A stretch of 24,028 bases of DNA from JBIOUF01 sp044866695. Its GTDB lineage: Bacteria; Actinomycetota; Actinomycetes; Propionibacteriales; Nocardioidaceae. A model generated the notes under the pieces. The model saw only the letters and a program-made list of their open reading frames with translations, was not told the origin of the DNA and searched no databases. Shown here piece after piece: positions 14,364 through 22,505 of the stretch (the first letter of the stretch is position 1; each line of letters opens with the position of its first letter). Made by a program: the position numbers and the translations under genes. The stretch lies in assembly GCA_044866695.1 (NCBI GenBank), contig JBIOUF010000260.1, forward strand, positions 1-24,028, read 5' to 3'.

Positions 14364-15521
14364 TCAGGAGACGGTGACGGTCGGCGCGCCGTCGCCCTCG
14401 ACCGGCTCCCCCATCTCCTCGGCGATCCGCATCGCCTCCTCGATGAGGGTCTCCACGATCCTGGACTCCGGCACGGTCTTGATCACCTCGCCCTTGACGA
14501 AGATCTGCCCCTTGCCGTTGCCCGACGCGACGCCCAGGTCGGCCTCGCGGGCCTCGCCGGGACCGTTGACCACGCAGCCCATCACCGCGACCCGTAGCGG
14601 GACCTCCATGCCCTCGAGCCCGGCGGTCACCTCGTCGGCGAGCTTGTAGACGTCGACCTGGGCCCGGCCGCAGGACGGGCAGGAGACGATCTCCAGCCGG
14701 CGCGGCCGGAGGTTCAGCGACTCCAGGATCTGCAGGCCGACCTTGACCTCCTCCACCGGCGGCGCCGACAGGGAGACCCGGATGGTGTCGCCGATGCCCC
14801 GGCTGAGCAGGGCGCCGAACGCGACCGACGACTTGATGGTGCCCTGGAAGGCCGGCCCCGCCTCGGTGACCCCGAGGTGCAGCGGCCAGTCGCCGGCCTC
14901 GGCCAGCAACTCGTACGCCCGGACCATCACCACCGGGTCGTTGTGCTTGACCGAGATCTTGAAGTCGTGGAAGTCGTGCTCCTCGAACAGGCCGGCCTCC
15001 CAGACCGCCGACTCGACCAGCGCCTCGGGGGTCGCCTTGCCGTGCTTGGCGAGCAGCCGGGGGTCCAGCGAGCCCGCGTTGACCCCGATCCGGATCGACG
15101 TGCCGCGGTCCTTCGCGGCCTGCGCGATCTGTTTGACCTGGTCGTCGAACTTGCGGATGTTGCCGGGGTTGACCCGTACGGCGGCGCAGCCGGCGTCGAT
15201 CGCGGCGAACACGTACTTCGGCTGGAAGTGGATGTCGGCGATCACCGGGATCTGGGAGTGCTGGGCGATGGCCGGCAGCGCGTCGGCGTCGTCCTGGCTG
15301 GGGCAGGCCACCCGGACGATGTCGCAGCCGGAGGCGGTCAGCTCGGCGATCTGCTGCAGCGTGCTGTCGACGTCGGCGGTGAGCGTGGTGGTCATGGACT
15401 GCACCGAGATCGGCGCGTCGCCACCGACCAGCACCGAGCCGACCCGGATCTGGCGGCTCCGCCGCCGCGGCGACAGCACCGGCGGTGGGGCGGCCGGCAT
15501 GCCCAGGTCGATGGAGGTCAC
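14364..15521 (-). CDS. ispG: 4-Hydroxy-3-methylbut-2-enyl diphosphate synthase
   Basis: This 385-residue iron-sulfur enzyme converts MEcPP to HMBPP in the MEP isoprenoid pathway. The 4Fe-4S ligands are Cys281 and Cys284 (VSCPSCGRAQ), Cys316 (VMGCVVNGPGEA) and Glu323. The TIM-barrel part carries ISVQSMTTTLTADVDSTL and VRVNPGNIRKFD. The length is normal. A longer frame runs upstream through rseP as a shadow; the true start is GTG 15521-15519, with AGAAGGA as ribosome site and a conserved beginning. It lies 89 bases after rseP in the dxr-rseP-ispG cluster, so two MEP-pathway enzymes flank the protease. Confidence 0.96.
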   Translation of the reverse strand: MTSIDLGMPAAPPPVLSPRRRSRQIRVGSVLVGGDAPISVQSMTTTLTADVDSTLQQIAELTASGCDIVRVACPSQDDADALPAIAQHSQIPVIADIHFQPKYVFAAIDAGCAAVRVNPGNIRKFDDQVKQIAQAAKDRGTSIRIGVNAGSLDPRLLAKHGKATPEALVESAVWEAGLFEEHDFHDFKISVKHNDPVVMVRAYELLAEAGDWPLHLGVTEAGPAFQGTIKSSVAFGALLSRGIGDTIRVSLSAPPVEEVKVGLQILESLNLRPRRLEIVSCPSCGRAQVDVYKLADEVTAGLEGMEVPLRVAVMGCVVNGPGEAREADLGVASGNGKGQIFVKGEVIKTVPESRIVETLIEEAMRIAEEMGEPVEGDGAPTVTVS

Positions 15522-15549
15522 GGTTGCGTCCTTCTGACGGCGGGGTGCC

Positions 15550-15566
15550 GCGCGCGGGTCGCGCGC
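15550..15566 (-). other. GC-only hairpin between rseP and ispG
   Basis: GCGCGCG at 15550-15556 pairs with CGCGCGC at 15560-15566 around a three-base loop, in the 89-base gap between the rseP stop and the ispG start. It could be a partial terminator or an RNA processing/stability element that sets ispG expression apart from dxr-rseP. No T-run is present, and random GC-rich sequence can form similar stems. Confidence 0.3.
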
Positions 15567-15610
15567 CCCTTCGAGGTTAGCGCCAGAGCCGGCGACCCCG
15601 GCCCGGCCGG

Positions 15611-16918
15611 CTACCCCAGCTGGATCGGGGCGACGATGTCGCCGGCGATCAGCACCATGCCCATCACCAGGATGACCAGGCCCACGGCATAGGCGACCGG
15701 GAGCATCTTGGCCACGTCGACGAACCCCGGGTCGGGCCGGCCGCGGAGCCGGGCCAGCCCACGACGCAGCGCCTCGTAGAGGGCGCCGGCGATGTGGCCG
15801 CCGTCCAGCGGCAGCAGCGGCACGAAGTTGAACACGCCGACGAACAGGTTGAACCCGGCCAGCAGGGTCACCAGGAACGCCATCCGGTCGGCGACCGGGC
15901 TGGTGTCGTCGGAGGTGATCTCCCCTGCGACCCGGCCGGCGCCCACGACGCTCATCGGGCCGGTCTGGTCGCGCTCCTCCAGCCCGACGGTGGCCTGGGC
16001 GACGTCCCAGACCTTCGCCGGCAGGCTGCCGAGCGCCTGGACGGTCTGCCAGGTCAGCGAGCCCATCTGCTCGGCGGTGTACACCAGGCCGTGGGTCTCG
16101 CGGGTGGTCTGCGAGGTGATGCCGAGGAAGCCGGCCTTCTCGAACCGGTCCGTGCCGTCCAGCGACCGGGCCACGTTGACCGTGGTGTTGGTGGTCAGCA
16201 CCAGGCGCCGCCCGTCGCGGTCGACGAGCAGGGTGGCCGCGCCGTCGTCGTTGTCGCGCACGAGCCCGACCAGCTCCTCCCAGGAGGACACCGGGGTGCC
16301 GTTGAAGGCCAGCACCTCGTCGCCGGGCCGGAGCCCCGCCTCGACGGCCGGGGACACCGGGTCGGTGGCGCGGCAGTCCCGGTCGGCCTGGTCGGCGGGC
16401 ACCACGCACCGCGAGACGGTGCCCACCGTCGTGGTCTGCTCCGCCGTGCCGTAGAGCCCGAACACGGCGGCGAAGAGCACGAACGCGATGACCAGGTTCG
16501 TGGTCGGGCCGCCGGCCATGACCACGACCTTCTTCCACCAGGGCAGCTTGTAGAACAGCCGGTCCTCGTCGCCGGGCTTGACCAGGTCGTACTCCGCCGC
16601 CCGGGCGTCGGAGACCAGCTGGGTGAACATCCCGGTGTTGGACGTGCGGACGTGCCGGTCGCCCTCGGGGTCGCGCGGGTCGGGGGGCAGCATCCCCACG
16701 AGCTTGACGTAGCCGCCGAGCGGGATCGCCTTGACGCCGTACTCGGTCTCGCCCCGCCTGGTCGACCACACCGTCCGGCCGAACCCGACGAAGTACTGGG
16801 TCACCTTGACGCCGAACCGCTTCGCCGGCACCAGGTGGCCGAGCTCGTGCAGCCCGACCGACGCCACCAGCCCGACGACGAAGACGCCGACGCCGAGGAG
16901 GTAGAGCAGCGGGGTCAT
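15611..16918 (-). CDS. rseP: Site-2 intramembrane zinc metalloprotease (RseP/Rip1)
   Basis: This 435-residue protease cleaves membrane-embedded anti-sigma factors and other substrates. Zinc-site residues are HELGH in the first membrane segment (His24, Glu25, His28) and the LDGGH motif in NFVPLLPLDGGHI near the C-terminus. AGGPTTNLVIAF marks the second conserved membrane segment, and a PDZ domain occupies roughly 165-285 (AGLRPGDEVLAFNGTPVSSWEEL). The ATG at 16918-16916 overlaps the dxr stop by four bases. The frame is open far upstream only as a shadow of dxr. The dxr-rip1-ispG order equals that of mycobacteria, where Rip1 controls envelope stress responses. Confidence 0.95.
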   Translation of the reverse strand: MTPLLYLLGVGVFVVGLVASVGLHELGHLVPAKRFGVKVTQYFVGFGRTVWSTRRGETEYGVKAIPLGGYVKLVGMLPPDPRDPEGDRHVRTSNTGMFTQLVSDARAAEYDLVKPGDEDRLFYKLPWWKKVVVMAGGPTTNLVIAFVLFAAVFGLYGTAEQTTTVGTVSRCVVPADQADRDCRATDPVSPAVEAGLRPGDEVLAFNGTPVSSWEELVGLVRDNDDGAATLLVDRDGRRLVLTTNTTVNVARSLDGTDRFEKAGFLGITSQTTRETHGLVYTAEQMGSLTWQTVQALGSLPAKVWDVAQATVGLEERDQTGPMSVVGAGRVAGEITSDDTSPVADRMAFLVTLLAGFNLFVGVFNFVPLLPLDGGHIAGALYEALRRGLARLRGRPDPGFVDVAKMLPVAYAVGLVILVMGMVLIAGDIVAPIQLG

Positions 16919-18039
16919 GCGGATCCTTGGGGTCTTTCGGGTGTCGAGGCCGCGACCAGCGTGCCGGCGTGGGCGCGCGCCCACGCGTCGGCCGCGAGGA
17001 CGTCGTCGACGGTGGTCTCCTGCACTGACGAGGGTACGTGGTCGGCCAGCACCTTTCCCACGACCGGGACGATGTCGACGAACCGCAGCCGGCCGCGGCG
17101 GAAGGCCTCGACACAGACCTCGTTGGCGGCGTTGAACACCGCGGGCGCGGTGCCGCCCGCGGCGCCGGCGTGCCTGGCCAGCCGTACGGCGGGGAACGCG
17201 TCGTCGTCCAGGGGGAGGAACTCCCAGATCTCGGGCCTGGTCCAGTCGACGGGCGGCGCGGCGTCGGGGACCCGGTCCGGCCAGGCCAGGGCCAGGGCGA
17301 TCGGGATGAGCATCGACGGCGGGCTCGCCTGCGCCAGCGTCGACCCGTCGTGGAACTCCACCATCGAGTGGACCACGCTGGTCGGGTGCACCACCACCTC
17401 GATCCGGTCCAGGGGGATCCCGAAGAGGAGGTGCGCCTCGATGACCTCCAGGCCCTTGTTGACCAGGGTCGCGGAGTTGATCGTCACGACCGGACCCATC
17501 GACCAGGTGGGATGCGCCAGCGCCTGCTCGACGGTCACGCCGGCCAGCTCCTCGCGGGTGCGGCCGCGGAACGGGCCGCCGCTGGCGGTCAGCACCAGCC
17601 GGCGCACCTCGTCGGGCCGGCCGCCGCGCAGGCACTGGGCGAGCGCGCTGTGCTCGGAGTCCACTGGCACGATCTGGCCGGGCTTGGCGCGCGACATGAC
17701 CACTGCCCCGCCGACGATCAGCGACTCCTTGTTGGCCAGCGCCAGGGTGTTGCCGGCGTCCAGCGCCGCCAGGGTGGGACGCAGCCCCACCGACCCGGTG
17801 ATGCCGTTGAGCACGACGTCGCAGTCCAGGGCGGCCGCCTCGACGCTGGCCTCCTCGCCGGTGCCGGAGTAGGCGGGTCGCCAGCGTCCCACCTGCTCGG
17901 CGAACAGCTCCGGCTGCGACCCGCCCGCGGTCAGCCCGACCACCCGGAACCGGTCCGGGTTCGCCGCGACCACCTGCAGTGCCTGGGTGCCGACCGACCC
18001 GGTCGACCCGAGCACCACCACGTCGCGTCGGCTGCTCAC
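16915..18039 (-). CDS. dxr: 1-Deoxy-D-xylulose 5-phosphate reductoisomerase
   Basis: This 374-residue enzyme makes MEP from DXP with NADPH. NADPH-binding GSTGSVG is at 11-17, ANKES at 102-106 and the metal site in VPVDSEHS at 124-131 (Asp127 and Glu129). Substrate motifs SGGPFRG (153-159), HPTWSMGP (176-183) and NKGLEVIEAH (194-203) are all present. The stretch between the NADPH domain and DVVLNGITGSVGL is shorter than in many homologues, so the protein is slightly under the usual 385-400 residues without losing a known active-site residue. The start is GTG 18039, with GAGG just upstream. It is the first gene of the dxr-rseP-ispG operon, and its promoter must lie in or beside the repeat field upstream. 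Confidence 0.95.
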   Translation of the reverse strand: MSSRRDVVVLGSTGSVGTQALQVVAANPDRFRVVGLTAGGSQPELFAEQVGRWRPAYSGTGEEASVEAAALDCDVVLNGITGSVGLRPTLAALDAGNTLALANKESLIVGGAVVMSRAKPGQIVPVDSEHSALAQCLRGGRPDEVRRLVLTASGGPFRGRTREELAGVTVEQALAHPTWSMGPVVTINSATLVNKGLEVIEAHLLFGIPLDRIEVVVHPTSVVHSMVEFHDGSTLAQASPPSMLIPIALALAWPDRVPDAAPPVDWTRPEIWEFLPLDDDAFPAVRLARHAGAAGGTAPAVFNAANEVCVEAFRRGRLRFVDIVPVVGKVLADHVPSSVQETTVDDVLAADAWARAHAGTLVAASTPERPQGSA

Positions 18040-18072
18040 CGCCTCATCCTCTCAGGCGTCCCGACGCCCGCG

Positions 18073-18235
18073 CCGGTCCGAGGAGGGCGAGCCCGCGAGC
18101 GGCCGGCGGCCCGAGCAGCGAGCCCGCAAGCCCACCGGCGGCCCGACGAGCGAGCCTGCGACCCCCCCGGCGGCCCGACGAGCGAGCCCGCGAGCCCATC
18201 GGCGGCCCGAGGAGCGAGCCTGCGAGCGTCTCGAA
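18073..18235. repeat. Tandem repeat, period 32 bases
   Basis: Units beginning ccggcggcccg start at 18103, 18135 and 18167, with a fourth at 18199 (first base changed), exactly 32 bases apart. A shorter, more diverged unit precedes at 18073. Each contains gagcgagcc(c/t)gc(g/a)a. The period is not a multiple of three and no gene is expected here. The array lies in the gap 18040-18436 between the dxr start and the decarboxylase stop, so any dxr promoter is inside or adjacent to it. Confidence 0.75.
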
Positions 18236-18249
18236 ACCACCGGCACGGG

Positions 18250-18447
18250 GGCGCGGTCCCTGCCACGGTCCCGCTGGCTTCGAGACGCCTCCGCTAGCGC
18301 TCCGGCTCCTCAACCAGCGGCGGTGCCTGGGCGCGGTCCCTGCCACGGTCCCGCTGGTTTCGAGACGCCTCCGCTAGCGCTCCGGCTCCTCAACCAGCGG
18401 GTGGTTTCGAGACGCCTCCGCTAGCGCTCCGGCTCCTCAACCAGCGG
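18250..18447. repeat. 80-base tandem repeat built on a 50-base palindrome
   Basis: Copy A (18250-18320) and copy B (18330-18400) are identical over 71 bases except one (ggctt versus ggttt). Copy C (18401-18447) carries only the second half. The core begins CCGCTGGTT and ends AACCAGCGG, perfect inverted arms, with GCTAGC near the centre, so each copy can fold as a long hairpin. Copy C overlaps the 3' end of the decarboxylase gene and supplies its stop codon. Related, more diverged units are at 6985-7185. Confidence 0.8.
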
Positions 18448-21091
18448 TGGTTTCGCGCAGCGCCTGGTCGGTGAACACGCGGTAGCCGTACTCGGGGAGG
18501 TAGCCGTGGATCTCGCGGGTGTCGAGCGCCGACATGAACTCCAGGATCTCCGGGGTGACCACCTGCCCCGGCACCAGGATCGGGAACCCCGGCGGGTACG
18601 GCGTGACGAACATCGCCGACACCACCTCGCGTCCCTCCGCGACCCGCAGCGCGAGGTCGTCGCCCCGAAGGTACTCGCACGCGCCGGGGACGTAGGCCAG
18701 GAAGTAGGCCTCGCGAAGGTTGCCGTCGGGGGCCTTGGGGTCGTGCCGGAACCGGTCCGCGAACCGGCTGAAGTCGGGCAGCGGCGGCGGGTCGCCGGTC
18801 AGCGAGGCGATCCTGCGGATCCGGGCGTCCTGGCCCAGCGGGCCGAGCCTGCCCTGCTCCTCGTCGAGCTCCTCGGAGATCCGCAGCAGCACCTCGATGA
18901 GGTAGGCGACCGAGCTGCGGCTGGTGCCGATGTTGGTCATGAACAGCACGCTGTTCCGCGAGGTCTTGTTGACCTGGATGCCGTACTTGTCCATCAGGTA
19001 GGCGCGCTTGAACGTGTCGCCGTCGATGCCGGCGGCACCGACCAGGAGGGTGAGCCGGCTGGGGTCGCGGACGAACTCGTCCTGCTCCCAGGCGCGCTCC
19101 ATCCGGGCGAAGCCCTCCCGCAGCGGACACTCGATCCCCGAGTCGCGGTACTGGGCCGGGATCATCTCCGGGGTGCCGAGGAACCGGAAGTACTTGCGGA
19201 TCTGCGGGTGCGCCCCCACCGCGTCGAACAGGTTCATCGCCAGCTCGGCCTGCCGCTGGACCAGCTGGTAGCCCTCGAGCTCGGCCTGGGCCCTGCCCAC
19301 GTCGAGGGAGGCCAGGATCTGGTAGTTGGGCGAGGTGGAGGTGTGGGTCATGTAGGCCTCGTTGAAGGCCTCCTGGTTCAGGTGCTGGAAGGACTCGTCC
19401 AGCACGTGGATCATCGACCCCTGCCGCAGCGAGGTGAGGGTCTTGTGCGTCGACTGGGTGGCGTAGACGCGCAGCCGGACCCGGTGCGGGGCCGGCATCG
19501 GGACCTCCCCGCCCTCGGGCCCGTGCGTATGGCGGGCATAGGCCTCGGCGTACTCGGGGCTGCGGTAGCGCTCCTGCAGCCTCCGCGCCGACGCCATCGC
19601 CGTACGCCGCCGGTAGATGGGATGGAAGCCGGCGAACGCGAACCAGGCCTCGTCCCACAAGAACACCAGGTCCGGCTTGATCGCCAGGCACTCGTGCATG
19701 ACGCGCTCGACGTCGTAGACGATGCCGTCGAACGTGCAGTTCGTGAGGGACAGCATCTTGACCTTGTCCAGCCGCCCGGCCGCCTCGTAGTCGCGCAGGC
19801 ACTGGGTGATGGTCGCCACCGGGACGGCGCCGTACATGGAGTACGCGTCGAGCGGATAGGAGTCCAGGTAGGTGACCTGCGCGCCGGCGAGCATGAGCGC
19901 GTAGTGGTGGGACTTGTGGCAGTTCCTGTCGACCAGGACCACGTCGCCGGGGGTGACGATGGACTGGACGACGATCTTGTTCGCCGTCGACGTTCCGTTG
20001 GTCACGAAGTAGGTCTGGTCTGCCCCGAAGGCGCGGGCGGCCAGCTCCTGGGCGCGCTTGATCGGGCCCGACGGGTCGAGCAGGGAGTCCAGCCCGCCGG
20101 ACGTCGCCGACGTCTCGGCGAGGAAGATGTTGAGGCCGTAGAAGTCGCTCAGCTGGTGGATCCACGGGGAGTTCACCACCGACCTGCCCCGCGAGATCGG
20201 CAGGGCGTGGAACACCCCGGTCGGCTGGCGGCTGTAGCCCCGCAGTGCGGTGAAGAACGGCATCTCGTAGCGCGCGGCGACGCCGCCGAGGATGGACAGG
20301 TGCATCTCGAGGAAGTCGTCGCGGTGGAAGATCCGTCGGAACCGCCGGGTCATCGCCCCGGCGAGCTGCTCGATCGATACCTGCCCGACCAGGTAGAGGT
20401 CGATCTCCGGGCGGCGTTCGGCGATGCGAGCGCCCAGCAGGAGCATCCGCCTCGCCGACGCCAGCGGGTAGACGTCGGCCGGGTCGAAGTCCTCGACGAA
20501 ACGGCGCAGGTCGTCCAGGCGCTGTCCCGAGGCGACGCCGAACCCGCCGCGGATGACGCAGGCCTGGATCTCGGAGTTCAGCAGGACGGCGACCAGCGCG
20601 TCCTCGAAGGTGGGGACGAACAGCAGGTCGTAGACGAACGGGTCCTCGTCCCGCCGGACGCTGCGCATCTCCTCGCGGAGATGCGCCATGGCGGCTTCCG
20701 GCAGGTCGTCGACGACCAGCACCTGGAACGACGGCCGTGACCCGGCGTCGGACTCCTCGGGGTTCCCCGAGATCACCCGCGTGACGGCGTCGGCCCTGCG
20801 CATCGCGGACTCGTAGTCTCCGCTGTCGCACAGCTCCGCGACCGCTCGCAGCTCGCTGCGGCCCGGATGGGACCAGTAGGTCTCCAGGGGGTCCAGGAGC
20901 CCCAGCAGCTGCTCGCGCTCCTTCTCGAGCCCGGCCCGCTGGTCGTCGGGGGTGGAGGCATCCGCCAGCCGCCGGGTGGCGTCGGCCAGCGACGCCCAGG
21001 CGTCGCCCCGGAGCCGCCACATGCTGGTGTAGGCATGCAGCTGCGGGGGCTGTTCCGCCGTTTCCGGGCCCGCAGGGTCGGACGCGCTCAT
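18437..21091 (-). CDS. Large Orn/Lys/Arg-type PLP-dependent decarboxylase
   Basis: This 884-residue fold-type I PLP enzyme has an N-terminal helical extension (about 1-120), then a flavodoxin/receiver-like wing domain (FQVLVVDDLPEAA at 122-134 to about 250). The catalytic core has NGTSTANK (365-372), RNCHKSHHYAL (389-399), the PLP-ring Asp in DEAWFA (480-485) and the Schiff-base lysine in STHKT (Lys550). The C-terminal domain ends in HGYLPEYGYRVFTDQALRE. These are the motifs of biosynthetic or degradative Orn/Lys/Arg decarboxylases, whose usual length is about 710-760, so this is a longer actinobacterial form. The substrate cannot be read from the sequence. The start ATG 21091 lies 14 bases after the proline dehydrogenase stop, indicating one operon. 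The last residues, TTAG and stop, come from a palindromic repeat. Confidence 0.88.
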   Translation of the reverse strand: MSASDPAGPETAEQPPQLHAYTSMWRLRGDAWASLADATRRLADASTPDDQRAGLEKEREQLLGLLDPLETYWSHPGRSELRAVAELCDSGDYESAMRRADAVTRVISGNPEESDAGSRPSFQVLVVDDLPEAAMAHLREEMRSVRRDEDPFVYDLLFVPTFEDALVAVLLNSEIQACVIRGGFGVASGQRLDDLRRFVEDFDPADVYPLASARRMLLLGARIAERRPEIDLYLVGQVSIEQLAGAMTRRFRRIFHRDDFLEMHLSILGGVAARYEMPFFTALRGYSRQPTGVFHALPISRGRSVVNSPWIHQLSDFYGLNIFLAETSATSGGLDSLLDPSGPIKRAQELAARAFGADQTYFVTNGTSTANKIVVQSIVTPGDVVLVDRNCHKSHHYALMLAGAQVTYLDSYPLDAYSMYGAVPVATITQCLRDYEAAGRLDKVKMLSLTNCTFDGIVYDVERVMHECLAIKPDLVFLWDEAWFAFAGFHPIYRRRTAMASARRLQERYRSPEYAEAYARHTHGPEGGEVPMPAPHRVRLRVYATQSTHKTLTSLRQGSMIHVLDESFQHLNQEAFNEAYMTHTSTSPNYQILASLDVGRAQAELEGYQLVQRQAELAMNLFDAVGAHPQIRKYFRFLGTPEMIPAQYRDSGIECPLREGFARMERAWEQDEFVRDPSRLTLLVGAAGIDGDTFKRAYLMDKYGIQVNKTSRNSVLFMTNIGTSRSSVAYLIEVLLRISEELDEEQGRLGPLGQDARIRRIASLTGDPPPLPDFSRFADRFRHDPKAPDGNLREAYFLAYVPGACEYLRGDDLALRVAEGREVVSAMFVTPYPPGFPILVPGQVVTPEILEFMSALDTREIHGYLPEYGYRVFTDQALRETTAG

Positions 21092-21105
21092 CGGTCAGGC
21101 GGCTC

Positions 21106-22017
21106 TCAGCGACCCGCGACCGCGCGCACGAAGAACAACAGGTTCGTGGGCCGCTCCGCCATCCGCCGCATGAGGTACGGGTACCACGCCGAGCCGTAGG
21201 GGATGTAGACGCGGACCCGGTACCCGTCCTCGGTCAGGCTCTCCTGCAGGTCGCGACGGATGCCGTAGAGCATCTGGACCTCGAAGTCCTGCTTGCCCAC
21301 GCCGAGCTCGGACGCCACCTTCTCGGCGTGCTCGATGCAGGCCGAGTCGTGGGTGCCGAACGCCGGGTCGCTGCCGTGCCGGAACAGCCACCTGGTGAGG
21401 TGCTGGTACTGCGCGGTGACCTCTTTCCGAGAGCGCAGCGCGGTGTCGAGCGGCTCGGCGTACGCGCCCTTGACCAGCCGGACGCGCGGCTTCAGGGCCG
21501 CCATCGCGTCCAGGTCCGACGGCGTCCGGCGCAGGCTGGCCTGCATCGCCAGCCGGGTCTGGGGATGCTGCTCCGCCGCATCGCGGAAGACCCTCAACGA
21601 GGAGTCCACCAGGTCGCTCTGCTCCATGTCGACCTCGACGCCGACACCCAGCGTCGCCGCCCGGTCCAGGATCATGCCGAGGTTCGCCGCGCACACCTCC
21701 GGGTCGATCACCAGTCCCAGCTGGGACAGCTTGAGCGACACGGTGGCGTCGAGCCGCCGTTCCGCGATCGCCGCGACTCCGGCCAGGTACTCCTGCGTGG
21801 CGTGGGTGGCGCCGTCCAGGTCCGCCACACCCTCGCCGAGCTGGTCCAGGATCGCTCCGATGCCCCGGGAGTTCAGCTCCTGCGCGGCGACGAGGGCGTC
21901 CTCGAGCCGGTCCCCGGCCACGAAGCGGCGCACGATGCGGTCGAACAGCTTGCTGTTCGCCACCGTTCGCTCCAGCCGCGGGCTCTCGGCCGCCCAGAGC
22001 ATGAGGTGGTTGACCAT
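21106..22017 (-). CDS. Proline dehydrogenase, monofunctional
   Basis: This 303-residue FAD-dependent TIM-barrel enzyme oxidises proline to pyrroline-5-carboxylate. Signature parts are ATVSLKLSQLG (first-strand lysine), VEVDMEQSDLVDSSL, RVRLVKGAYAEP, FEVQMLYGIR and the C-terminal RVYIPYGSAWYPYLMRRMAERPTN. The last of these carries the FAD and proline-carboxylate contacts including the Arg pair. The size is that of the short bacterial PutB/FadM-type ProDH, not the bifunctional PutA. ATG 22017 has an excellent ribosome site (GGGAGG). The usual partner P5C dehydrogenase is not in the window; instead a PLP decarboxylase follows directly. An M15 peptidase remnant lies upstream. Confidence 0.93.
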   Translation of the reverse strand: MVNHLMLWAAESPRLERTVANSKLFDRIVRRFVAGDRLEDALVAAQELNSRGIGAILDQLGEGVADLDGATHATQEYLAGVAAIAERRLDATVSLKLSQLGLVIDPEVCAANLGMILDRAATLGVGVEVDMEQSDLVDSSLRVFRDAAEQHPQTRLAMQASLRRTPSDLDAMAALKPRVRLVKGAYAEPLDTALRSRKEVTAQYQHLTRWLFRHGSDPAFGTHDSACIEHAEKVASELGVGKQDFEVQMLYGIRRDLQESLTEDGYRVRVYIPYGSAWYPYLMRRMAERPTNLLFFVRAVAGR

Positions 22018-22083
22018 GGGACCTCCCGGGACACGCGTCGGCGGTTCGGCTCGGTGGGGTCACCGGTGCCTCCACGCCGGAGC

Positions 22084-22504
22084 CTACGCCCGCGCGGCCT
22101 CGTGGGTGTCGCCGTGGACCCGCTCGCTGGTAGCCGCCCAGCGTCTTCGGCCAGTCGGGCTCGGAGAAGTGCTGGTAGTCCTTGGACGTCGTCCACCGGC
22201 CGCCCCACTCCCAGCCGATGTCCGCGAAGGCCCGGACGACCACGTCGTCGGTCTGGATCACCCCCGCGGGGACACGCGCGCCGGCGGAGCGGTCGACGGT
22301 CGCGAACCGGGCTCCGGCGGGAGGCCTGGTCGACGAAGTGGTCAGGTAGGGGTTCCGGAGCGGGTTGACGTCGAAGGCGGTGCCGTACGCGTGGGCGGAC
22401 CAGGCGTCGCTGCCGGCTACCCGGCGGCAGTTGTACGCCGAGGTGTTGTTCGCCGCCATCGACCGGTCGTCGTCGCCCCGGTAGTCGTCGACCAGCCGCA
22501 TCCG
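22084..22504 (-). pseudogene. D-Ala-D-Ala carboxypeptidase-like M15 peptidase, remnant
   Basis: The minus-strand frame from 22504 reads RRMRLVDDYRGDDDRSMAAN and, further on, AYGTAFDVNPLRNPYL, then FADIGWEWGGRWTTSKDYQHFS. This is the C-terminal zinc domain of M15C peptidases, with metal ligands His and Asp in SAHAYGTAFD and His in DYQHF all present. The N-terminal part of the domain (and any signal peptide) is missing, because similarity stops at 22504 where a plus-strand STAND gene begins. At the other end no in-frame stop follows the domain; a single frameshift would reach TAG at 22084-22086 (tail HGDTHEAARA). The normal role would be cleavage of peptidoglycan stem peptides. Confidence 0.7.
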
Positions 22505-22505
22505 G

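Noticed and set aside
15611..17635. Much longer frames reading into rseP and ispG from upstream
   Set aside because: The upstream parts are GC-rich shadow frames of dxr and rseP. The real starts have ribosome sites or the four-base overlap with the preceding gene.
18073..18447. CRISPR-like array
   Set aside because: The 32-base units are contiguous with no unique spacers, and no cas genes are present. They are ordinary tandem and palindromic repeats.
21095..22501. One 468-codon minus-strand protein joining the M15 domain to the region of proline dehydrogenase
   Set aside because: After the M15 domain it runs in the wrong frame of the proline dehydrogenase gene, so the extra 350 residues are shadow sequence.
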